Below the pieces are notes generated by a model. It did no database searches and had not been told where the DNA came from. It saw only the letters and a list, made by a program, of their open reading frames with translations. Both the position numbers and the translations under genes were made by a program. This document shows, in pieces, positions 27,501 through 33,341 of a DNA stretch of 33,341 nt (positions are counted from its first letter, which is position 1; every line of letters starts with the position of its first letter). Location of the stretch: contig CANQLJ010000019.1 in NCBI GenBank assembly GCA_947624685.1, positions 1-33,341 on the forward strand, written 5' to 3'. Source of the stretch: Candidatus Gastranaerophilales bacterium (GTDB taxonomy: Bacteria > Cyanobacteriota > Vampirovibrionia > Gastranaerophilales > Gastranaerophilaceae).

Positions 27501-28233
27501 TCATAGCGAATTAATCAAAAACCCGATGATGCAATATGAAAGATTATGGCAGGTTATGAATGCTTGTGTTGGCACGCCGACATTATTTTCGGGCGCGGAA
27601 TTTGCCCAAACCGGCTATGAAACAGCGAGCAAAAACGTCTATCTTTCAATCAGAAACGAAATTTTACACGGTTTAAAAAACGACAAAAGATATAAACCAT
27701 ATTATGACAAAATGCAAGCTATATCTGCATTATACAAAAAACCGCACCTAAGCGCCCTTCGGGAAGGAACGCCAATATCTCTTGAAATTTTTGAAGATGG
27801 CGATTTTCAAACGTCCTTCTGGCCCGTTTTGAAATATGATTCCAAAAATTCTAAAACAATCAGCATAATATCAAACCTTGGAATTGGCAGAAACGCAAAG
27901 TCATATCAAGCAAAAGACACGCTTGGCGCGCATACGCTTAAGCAAATCCCTCTAAGGCAATCAGAATTGTCCCATGAACAAATAAGGGCTCGCTATAACG
28001 ACGCAAATTCGCCCCAGCCAAACATCAGAAAGTCCTTGATGTTCCATAATCAAAACACATTTGCCCCTCTCGAAGTCGAAGCGGAGCTTGGAAGATACGT
28101 CTATGACGAGAAAAAAGGCGATTATGTTATTGAAGATGTCGATTATATAATTAATCAAAATGGCGCAATTCAAAGAAAAGACGGGAAAGATATTGTCCTT
28201 GATGACACTGTTTCGACTTTCTTTGTAAAATAA
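24532..28233 (+). CDS. Very large GH13 enzyme with CBM48-like N-terminus
   Basis: A 1233-residue GH13-type protein, twice the usual size. Residues about 28-105 (VFKFYAPAHKKNEEVYLEI) resemble the CBM48/isoamylase N-terminal domain. The barrel has VADGAFTSVG (255-264, region I, with Thr-Ser where Asn-His is usual), then ILKWGEKSPF-like spacing as in neopullulanases. An insertion of about 430 residues precedes region II, NWRFDAAKD with nucleophile Asp695. Region III is IINEIT with Glu745, and region IV is TNNHDKP with Asp864. A beta domain follows from about 1085. There is no signal peptide or membrane helix. The N-terminus carries NLNFKGLEG. AAGGA lies seven bases before the ATG, 48 bases after the GlgE-like gene. 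Probably acts on alpha-glucan; specificity unknown. Confidence 0.8.
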   Translation: MDFSINKSSNIRKNLNFKGLEGAYNKTSTPVFKFYAPAHKKNEEVYLEITLLRKDEETKGFKDTPFSKVFTYKMGADDVLEIPQKNVKKQSQFFAYRYKIVSKDKNGQEHSRYSLDPSSSATLKINGKNVQMNVIDQGNFYGVSPKGGTMYHGFLDSYTDQNKMDLKLHSDFVRNHFNKLGGTMKGMLYLLNSPSDKNNVYKELEPYRYIMTNPEIGNDKISSHKYWPNNQYQCSDLDTFKKFNYELFKIGKGYVADGAFTSVGLNSYIFKHVLKWGEKSPFYNMIKTQGPIALGILPDRKFDDVFEDAYNHIGVRIVNKPQKDGYEADKPTYIQFFDDRLLSEEKRNDNKELYYENDISPKDNYEITSHQDSTQPYAFEIPANSRKLKVFEKSNSVLLKDIPNISDFLTFENFSITTKDNVQGISCWDGNVDIVKMNLSNPLNYPENKKGLEEARNYIYGCADYWSELIQSDLVLNTAKETEDAKKQIAKENAIDEKQFEEIEATLDKMDSLILSQNKKAIDYAMAFPFQSVEFPDEVCAILAIPGFGTNRYDKPSIREDLAQTLDDVVNSSIPDEYSGNSDYKEYVLKTYSNEILRYVCAHSIMNCVCNDGGIISKQELENSYLPDLIDHEPVSVEDEQKQLQDAFSHGLKNFDSQALVAKIKKELECITLKDFKLAEAIVLQGKGGLNWRFDAAKDIGDLDSIRSMEKTFDAIWNDDGVEQFWSEFVSRIRKNNPSAYIINEITCLGDFHDDSTRKRVLFDEKLLNGFEKLTPDQKRMYEYNLPYQEQVSFINRTNSTTASEFDKGFNKFSNFIGVDPEFGKDVSSSAGDLYKLQNAMESLENFNQPNTAIFCHQFTNNHDKPTILHTLPLDMNIYLSEYPGDIEDKSAIEKIKKLTNRSDLKLVSFKAAAVGLAFDKVIDKLYKNDETSKQKLKTALRELVNGQKDQNSPYSYKRAERFGVMPYEITVQDLFKKADMCDEQRVLDFHSELIKNPMMQYERLWQVMNACVGTPTLFSGAEFAQTGYETASKNVYLSIRNEILHGLKNDKRYKPYYDKMQAISALYKKPHLSALREGTPISLEIFEDGDFQTSFWPVLKYDSKNSKTISIISNLGIGRNAKSYQAKDTLGAHTLKQIPLRQSELSHEQIRARYNDANSPQPNIRKSLMFHNQNTFAPLEVEAELGRYVYDEKKGDYVIEDVDYIINQNGAIQRKDGKDIVLDDTVSTFFVK

Positions 28234-28344
28234 TTTTAAGCTTTTTTCTTTGGCGCTATGGTTTTTGCGCGCGTGGTATTTAAAATCAAAATTTAAAATT
28301 AAAAGCGGCGTGTGGTATTTTAGCTAATGACGCAAAAGTTCATG

Positions 28345-28361
28345 GCGCAAAAATTTTGCGC
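28345..28361. other. Inverted repeat between convergent genes
   Basis: GCGCAAAA and TTTTGCGC flank one A in the 148-base gap between the large GH13 gene and rph. It is perfect but lacks a good T tract on either strand, so a terminator role is uncertain. GTGGTATTT also occurs twice in this gap. Confidence 0.35.
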
Positions 28362-28381
28362 ATAAAAATCAATACAAAAAA

Positions 28382-29077
28382 TCAATACATTTTTATAATT
28401 TTATCAATCGAATTTTTTGCTAAAGAAAAAATCTCATCCATTTTTTCTTTTTCAAAAGGTTCGCCTTCTGCCGTTGTTTGAAATTCTATGATTTTACCGG
28501 ATTTAGTTAAAACAATATTAGAATCAACCTGGGCGTTAGAATCTTCTTCATAGCATAAATCGACCATGGTTTCGCCTTCTACAATCCCTGCTGAAATTGC
28601 GCCAATAGGTTCAATTATGGGGTTGACGTCTAAGATATTTTCTTTTAATAATTTTTCAACCATAATGGATAAAGCCACAAACGCTCCGCAAATTGAAGCT
28701 GTTCTTGTTCCGCCGTCTGCCTGGATGACATCAGCGTCAATTACAAAAGTTTTTCCTTTAATTTTTTCCAAATCTAAACATGCCCGAAGTGAACGTCCTA
28801 TTAGCCTTTGGATTTCCTGTGTTCTGCCGGAGACTTTTGTTCTTTCCCTCTGACAGCGTACGGAAGTGCTTGAAGGCAAAAGTGAATATTCCGCGCTCAG
28901 CCAGCCTTTGGGGCTATCTTTATCCATCCATTTAGGGATATTATCTTCAAAATTAGCGCAAACAAGAACTCTTGTATCCCCGAAAGACACAAGGACAGAA
29001 CCTAATGCGTTTTTAACGTAATTTTTTTCAAAAGTGATTTTTCTTAATTCGTCGTTTTTTCTTCCGTCTATTCTCAT
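28382..29077 (-). CDS. rph: Ribonuclease PH
   Basis: RNase PH trims the 3' ends of tRNA precursors using phosphate. The 231 residues match the family (about 235-255). Conserved parts are MRIDGRKNDELR at the start, GSVLVSFGDTRVLV (26-39), GWLSAEYSLLP (58-68), SGRTQEIQRLIGRSLRA (83-99) with the RNA-contacting Arg85, and DADVIQADGGTRTAS (114-128), whose Gly-Thr-Arg binds phosphate. EFQTTAEGEPF follows near the C-terminus. AAGGGA lies four bases before the ATG. A TTGGAT-18-TATAAA promoter lies 35 bases upstream, so it is probably transcribed alone. It converges with the large GH13 gene. Confidence 0.97.
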   Translation of the reverse strand: MRIDGRKNDELRKITFEKNYVKNALGSVLVSFGDTRVLVCANFEDNIPKWMDKDSPKGWLSAEYSLLPSSTSVRCQRERTKVSGRTQEIQRLIGRSLRACLDLEKIKGKTFVIDADVIQADGGTRTASICGAFVALSIMVEKLLKENILDVNPIIEPIGAISAGIVEGETMVDLCYEEDSNAQVDSNIVLTKSGKIIEFQTTAEGEPFEKEKMDEIFSLAKNSIDKIIKMY

Positions 29078-29111
29078 AAAATCCCTTCAAACTTCGCGGT
29101 TATTATCCCAA

Positions 29112-29141
29112 TTTATAACACTAAATTAGATAAAAATCCAA
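29112..29141 (-). promoter_or_regulatory. Promoter of rph
   Basis: On the minus strand TTGGAT (29141-29136) and TATAAA (29117-29112) are separated by 18 bases, and TGT before the -10 makes it extended. The rph ATG is at 29077. Confidence 0.45.
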
Positions 29142-29147
29142 TTAAAT

Positions 29148-29177
29148 TTGATTAAAAAAATTTTATATTAATAATGT
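29148..29177 (+). promoter_or_regulatory. Plus-strand promoter candidate in the rph-glycosyltransferase gap
   Basis: TTGATT (29148-29153) and TAATGT (29172-29177) are 18 bases apart. It lies back to back with the rph promoter and would start transcription about 25 bases before a strong terminator. Confidence 0.3.
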
Positions 29178-29207
29178 AAATCCTCAACTCTTCTGATTGC
29201 TATTTCC

Positions 29208-29231
29208 CCCTGCTTTTTGCAGGGTTTTTTT
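29208..29231 (+). terminator. Strong plus-strand terminator with no gene before it
   Basis: CCCTGC (29208-29213) pairs with GCAGGG (29219-29224) around TTTTT, followed by seven T. No plus-strand gene ends nearby. It therefore ends either a small RNA of about 50 bases or acts as an attenuator in the leader of the glycosyltransferase gene that starts 30-60 bases later. Confidence 0.8.
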
Positions 29232-29262
29232 ATTTCATTTTTTTATACGGTGACGTTATGTT

Positions 29263-30963
29263 TTGAAACTGATAAAATTTCTTATTATGAAAGAATTTTT
29301 TAAAAATAATAAAGTAATTTTAGCGATAATTTTAACGGTTGCGGTTTTATTAAGGCTTTGGAATTTAAATCGCCCCGAAGGGCTCTGGAACGATGAATAT
29401 GTCACATATTCTATTTCGATGCTCAAATTTCCTTTTGATTTTTTCCAAGGGATAAAAACCAATTGCCATGCGCCTTTACATTATTTTTATCTTAAGCTTT
29501 GGATGATGATATTTAAAGATTCCGATATTATGCTTCGCTTGTCATCTTTGATTCCAAATGTCTTGGGGTGCTTGGTTATGTATTATGTCGGGAAAAATTA
29601 TCAAACAAAAGACCATTCGATTTTAATCGGGCTATCTTGCGCAACAATAGCTTCAATAAGCTCATTTTTAATTTATTTTTCGCAGGAAGTTCGAATTTAT
29701 TCTTTGATTTTTCTTTTGTCCGCTTTAATTTTATTATTTTCAATAAAAATGTATGAAAACCCTTGCCGAAAAAATGCAATTTGGCTAAGCGTCTTTAGTG
29801 TTCTTTTGATACTTGAACATACGATAGGGTTTGTTTATGTTTTATTTAATATTTTTGGCTTAATGGCTTTTCGAGTCAGAAAAAAGAAAGAAAAAGACCT
29901 TTTTGTGCCTGTTGTGGCGGGGCTTATATTGTGTCTGCCATTGATTCCTTTTTTATTTAGGATATTTGCTCATCCTACATATTTTTCGCAATGGTGGGCG
30001 CCATTTAGCTGGTCAAAGATATTTTTCTATTTCACGGATCTATTCTCGCCCGTTTTAAAAAATATCACAAATTCGCCCGTAAGCTTCTATCATCAAATTG
30101 TCTTAAACGATAAATTTAACTTTGGCTTCATAATGTTTGCACTTGTGCCTTCAATGATTGCGCTATGTATGATTATAAAATCCAATATCGATGCAAAAAG
30201 GATAAATAAATACCTTTTGAGCGTCTTTTTAGCCGTATTTTTGACAATTCTAATAACTTCAATTGCAGGTAAAATCATCTTTTTAACTAAATATTTAACC
30301 GAACTTTATCCGATATTGATTCTAATGGCTTCAATCGGCTGGAGTGAGCTTGTTTCAAAAAATTCAAGGATAATGCTCGCTACAATTTACATTTTTATGA
30401 CGATGTTTTTTATAATATTTTCTCATACAAGCCCGATGCGCCTAACCAGAGCCGAAGGACAAAATCTGCCTGTTATGGCAATGAAAGAGATGAACATAGA
30501 AAAAAACGACAAAATCCTTTTTCTTTTTTACCCGAAAACGCATTTTACGAAATATTATGACGATTCAAAGTATCTTAGCTATTCAATAGATAAATACAAT
30601 TTTAATAAAATCTATAATAACGGAAGCAAATATGACGCTTTTAAAGACGGGCACAGGCTGTATAAAATTTTTTTTTTAGATAATAAAAATAACCCAATCA
30701 AAAATTATTTAGATAGTGAAATATTGCCCAAAACAAAAAAAGGGCAAAAGCTTTTTGTTGTCGATTTAGAGAGTGTTTCAATTTATAGTGATGAGATGCT
30801 TTTAAATTTAATTAAATCAGAAAAATATGATAAAATCCCATTTCTGTTTTTGATAGCTTCCTTGAATCGAAATAGGGCAATGGATTGGGCAAGTGAAAAT
30901 TTTAGATATGTCGATAAAAGAAAAAAAGGAGCGTGGATGGTGTATTGTTTTGAATATCCTTAG
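29263..30963 (+). CDS. Polytopic glycosyltransferase, PMT/ArnT type (GT-C)
   Basis: A GT-C membrane glycosyltransferase that transfers a sugar from a polyprenyl-phosphate carrier on the outer side of the inner membrane (family knowledge). The first helix (about 17-33) is followed by the catalytic-loop motif LWNDEYVTYS with Asp44-Glu45, as in ArnT and protein O-mannosyltransferases. HAPLHYFYLKLW and LRLSSLIPNVLG come next, then about ten further hydrophobic helices to about residue 390. A soluble C-terminal domain follows (about 395-566). The start is uncertain: TTG at 29263 (566 residues) or ATG at 29287 (558 residues); neither has a good ribosome site. Acceptor (lipid A, glycan or protein) is not visible. 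It ends in TAG. Confidence 0.85.
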   Translation: MKLIKFLIMKEFFKNNKVILAIILTVAVLLRLWNLNRPEGLWNDEYVTYSISMLKFPFDFFQGIKTNCHAPLHYFYLKLWMMIFKDSDIMLRLSSLIPNVLGCLVMYYVGKNYQTKDHSILIGLSCATIASISSFLIYFSQEVRIYSLIFLLSALILLFSIKMYENPCRKNAIWLSVFSVLLILEHTIGFVYVLFNIFGLMAFRVRKKKEKDLFVPVVAGLILCLPLIPFLFRIFAHPTYFSQWWAPFSWSKIFFYFTDLFSPVLKNITNSPVSFYHQIVLNDKFNFGFIMFALVPSMIALCMIIKSNIDAKRINKYLLSVFLAVFLTILITSIAGKIIFLTKYLTELYPILILMASIGWSELVSKNSRIMLATIYIFMTMFFIIFSHTSPMRLTRAEGQNLPVMAMKEMNIEKNDKILFLFYPKTHFTKYYDDSKYLSYSIDKYNFNKIYNNGSKYDAFKDGHRLYKIFFLDNKNNPIKNYLDSEILPKTKKGQKLFVVDLESVSIYSDEMLLNLIKSEKYDKIPFLFLIASLNRNRAMDWASENFRYVDKRKKGAWMVYCFEYP

Positions 30964-31036
30964 CCATCTCTAACGTTGAAGAATTAAGACGAATTTGAAA
31001 CAATTTAACAGGTATAATATATCTTCAAAACTGTTT

Positions 31037-32881
31037 TTAAAATTTAAATAATTCTAAAGCTTCATTAGAAAGTTTTTCTGTTCTTTTCTTAATTAAATCA
31101 ATAGTCCACGTATCTTGACTTACAACATCTTCATTTAGATAAAGACCATTTTTATAACCGGCATATTTCCCGTCTTTTTGCCTATTCTTTTTATCTTCAA
31201 AGGATTTATTGCTTAAGGATGAATTATATCCGGATATGGTTAGATTGCCTATGGTATGAACGTATAAATCCCGATATTCATTTGCTTTATTTATATCGCC
31301 ATCGGCAATCATATTTACCCATGTTTTTGGAATATTTTCACCTTCCGGGAATATATGTTCAATAGTCCATACATAATTATTGTGCTCATCTCTTTGCCAT
31401 AAATCGGTATAAATTTCTTTTGTTTGGTGCTTTGTTTCTAATGAGCATAATATATATCTTGCAGCATCTTTATTAATGTCATAGATAGAGTCTTGTAATT
31501 TATTTAAAAAGTCTTCATCGGATGCAGAAACTTCCATTAACTTATTTCTTATGACATCGTAAATTCTGAGATTTTTTTGATTCTTTATATCGTCTATAAC
31601 GCCCATAAATAATGCGGTCAAGCTGCGTGTATTTGGAATATCGGTGAGATTTCTTCTGACGAAAAACAAGGTTAATAAATCTATAATCTTTTTAATTTCT
31701 TCTTCAAAGGATATTTCCCAAGATAAATTTTCTTTTTCTAAAAATAAATATAATAACAGTAAATATGAGGGAGCTCCTTGAATTCTTGATAAATTGAGCA
31801 AGTTACTTGCGCAAGACGGTTTTTCATCAGTATTGTTGATTAATTCGGCATATACTTTTGATGCTTGCAGCATATCTTTGAGAAATTTTTCATAATCTCT
31901 TTCAATTAATTTTTGATAAATATTCATCAAAGTCGTTTTAGTTGCTAAATATGCAAGAGGAAACATTTTTGACTGATTATCATTCATAAACGGTTTGTTT
32001 AGTTTTTCTCTGAAAGCGTTGTAATATTGCCTAAAAAATCTTTCTTGAATTGAATATTCATCACTTATGTTATTTTTTATCTCTATCCAATTATTGTAGC
32101 AATCTTCAGACTTATTATCCTTATCCGAAATTGATATTAACAGGTTTTGCATTAAATCTATAGCCGTCAAGGGCACTCCTCTGTTATTAAGAGACTCAAA
32201 CAGCATATAGGCATCTTGATGTGAATCGACCTGTATAAAAACAATAATTGCATTTTTAAATCTATTGACCAAATTAAATAAAGTTGTAATGGTATTGTTT
32301 GATTTTAAGTTATTATCTTCAAATTCATCATTATTTAAGAAATTGGTTATAAGTTTATCAAAAAATCTATATGCTTTATAAATTTTTCTGTTCCCGGCAT
32401 TTGGTTTCTTTTTAGTGTTGGAATCAATTATATTGCATTCAAATAAAAGAGAATTATAATCATCTCTATTATAGTCTTGTATTTGTAGTTCTAATCTTGG
32501 AATATATTTATTATCCTCATTTTTTATAGCTAATGCTTTTTTAATATTAATTAAATCATTGAGTTCATCTTCGTTTAAGTCTTTTTTAAATTCTGCAATT
32601 TTAGAATAAAGAACAGCAAACGCAATAGATAAAGTCGTTAATCTTTGTTGGCCGTCTATAACTTCAGCAACTCTGTTGCCTAATAAATTATTGTTTTTGT
32701 TTACAGTGATTGAAGATCCAAGAAAATAACCGTCGTTATTTTCTATAATATCGTTAAAAAGCAGATTCCATTCATTTTGTCCCCAAGTATATTTTCTTTG
32801 ATACTTTGGTATTTGATACATCGTCTTATCATCAATTGAAAATATTTGTGATATTTTTAAATCCTTAACATAATTAATCAT
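31037..32881 (-). CDS. Single-chain GmrSD-type (DUF262/DUF1524) restriction enzyme
   Basis: A type IV-like, modification-dependent restriction protein of the GmrSD family, which cuts phage DNA with modified bases (family knowledge). The DUF262 domain shows IPKYQRKYTW (24-33) and the nucleotide-binding VIDGQQRLTTL (74-84), with LFESLNNRGVPLTAIDLMQN further on. The C-terminal DUF1524 His-Asn-nuclease domain has TIEHIFPEG with His509, then HTIGNLT (542-548) and an Asn/Lys block near 553-566. Both halves are present in 614 residues, the normal fused size. GGGAG lies eight bases before the ATG, with an extended -10 above it. No methylase or other defence gene adjoins it. It stands alone beside dispersed repeats, which suits an acquired gene. 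Confidence 0.92.
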   Translation of the reverse strand: MINYVKDLKISQIFSIDDKTMYQIPKYQRKYTWGQNEWNLLFNDIIENNDGYFLGSSITVNKNNNLLGNRVAEVIDGQQRLTTLSIAFAVLYSKIAEFKKDLNEDELNDLINIKKALAIKNEDNKYIPRLELQIQDYNRDDYNSLLFECNIIDSNTKKKPNAGNRKIYKAYRFFDKLITNFLNNDEFEDNNLKSNNTITTLFNLVNRFKNAIIVFIQVDSHQDAYMLFESLNNRGVPLTAIDLMQNLLISISDKDNKSEDCYNNWIEIKNNISDEYSIQERFFRQYYNAFREKLNKPFMNDNQSKMFPLAYLATKTTLMNIYQKLIERDYEKFLKDMLQASKVYAELINNTDEKPSCASNLLNLSRIQGAPSYLLLLYLFLEKENLSWEISFEEEIKKIIDLLTLFFVRRNLTDIPNTRSLTALFMGVIDDIKNQKNLRIYDVIRNKLMEVSASDEDFLNKLQDSIYDINKDAARYILCSLETKHQTKEIYTDLWQRDEHNNYVWTIEHIFPEGENIPKTWVNMIADGDINKANEYRDLYVHTIGNLTISGYNSSLSNKSFEDKKNRQKDGKYAGYKNGLYLNEDVVSQDTWTIDLIKKRTEKLSNEALELFKF

Positions 32882-32906
32882 TATTATTACTCCCGATGTT
32901 TTCTTT

Positions 32907-32915
32907 AATATAGCA
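32907..32915 (-). promoter_or_regulatory. Extended -10 of the GmrSD-type gene
   Basis: The minus strand reads TGC TATATT about 25 bases before the ATG at 32881. The -35 position is poly-A and does not match consensus. Confidence 0.4.
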
Positions 32916-32985
32916 TAAATAAGTTAGCTTTTTTTGGTGTAGCAGATTTTATGTAAGATAGTTTAACAATTGTTTTGAGGAATTA

Positions 32986-33011
32986 ATAATTCACAAAAAT
33001 AATTCACAAAA
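32986..33011. repeat. Short tandem repeat AATAATTCACAAAA
   Basis: The 13-14 base unit occurs twice in direct succession (32986-32999 and 32999-33011) at the left edge of the right-hand repeat region. Confidence 0.6.
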
Positions 33012-33341
33012 AAGCACTCGTCCTTGCGGGCTTTATAAAGCAACAGGCGAAGGATGAGCCTTGTAGCCAGTATCTTTAGGCGAAGCCGAAGGTGTTTCAG
33101 GGTCAGACCATGCAATGTATAATAATTTATAAAAAAAATCCACCCGTCATTGCGGGTAATACACCCCGTCATTGCGGGCTTGACCCGCAATCTCTAAAGA
33201 AGGAAATATCCAAGGTTAAGAGACCCTGAAACAAGTTCAGCATGACATATCGGTACATCCACTAAATATTCCTCACTGCAGCTCTTTGGTGATGAGAAGC
33301 TTAGTGCGGATGGGGTTACATTCCAGGTTGGTGCGAACTCT
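33012..33341. repeat. Dispersed palindromic repeats, non-coding right end
   Basis: CCCGTCATTGCGGG occurs twice (33143-33156, 33165-33178). The second copy forms a hairpin: ATTGCGGG (33171-33178) pairs with CCCGCAAT (33184-33191). GTTTCAGGGTC (33094-33104) is the inverted match of GACCCTGAAAC (33222-33232), and CTGAA/TTCAG (33226-33240 area) forms a further small hairpin. This wording of GTCATTGCGGG...CCCGCAAT and CCTGAAACAAGTTCAG is typical of short palindromic repeats scattered through many genomes. I see no gene; a 75-codon minus-strand frame across the repeats is spurious. The region runs off the right edge. Confidence 0.7.

Overview
The window looks like a low-GC, diderm bacterial chromosome. 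It best fits the non-photosynthetic gut relatives of Cyanobacteria (Vampirovibrionia/Melainabacteria, order Gastranaerophilales). That placement is inferred from four things: an SLH-domain envelope protein next to an OmpH/Skp-like periplasmic protein, a flagellar-type export core, many large lineage-specific proteins with Asn/Gln-rich or FKG-type N-termini, and the AT-rich codon use. No 16S rRNA or other decisive marker is present. The standard bacterial code applies: TAG ends several genes here.

Layout. Bases 1-398 hold two diverged tandem copies of a structured, palindrome-rich repeat. From 396 to 9451 everything is on the minus strand. In transcription order (right to left) it runs: lytic transglycosylase, fliE, fliF, a protein in the fliG slot, fliH, flhA, then nadE and an OmpH-like gene. 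The nadE gene is split by an in-frame TAG; its 3' part continues in the same frame as a recognisable NAD synthetase C-terminus. From 9722 to 15867 the plus strand carries a small HEAT-like protein, a Cys-rich SLH protein with a clear terminator, a membrane-anchored HAD-type hydrolase and a protein-kinase-fold protein. A minus-strand pair follows (STAND-like ATPase with TPRs, overlapping rsmG).

From 19038 to 28233 the plus strand carries a tightly coupled four-gene cluster: two unrecognised membrane proteins, a GlgE-like GH13 enzyme, and a 1233-residue GH13 enzyme with a CBM48-like N-terminus and a very large barrel insertion. Both GH13 proteins keep the catalytic Asp/Glu/Asp but lack the usual Asn-His of region I, and neither has a Sec signal. 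This is the strongest candidate for an undescribed system. I read it as a membrane-associated alpha-glucan apparatus, and that reading is inference.

The right end has rph (minus), a short terminated transcription unit or leader, a polytopic glycosyltransferase (plus), a single-gene GmrSD-type restriction enzyme (minus), and dispersed palindromic repeats running off the edge. No tRNA, rRNA, CRISPR array, transposase or integrase was seen.
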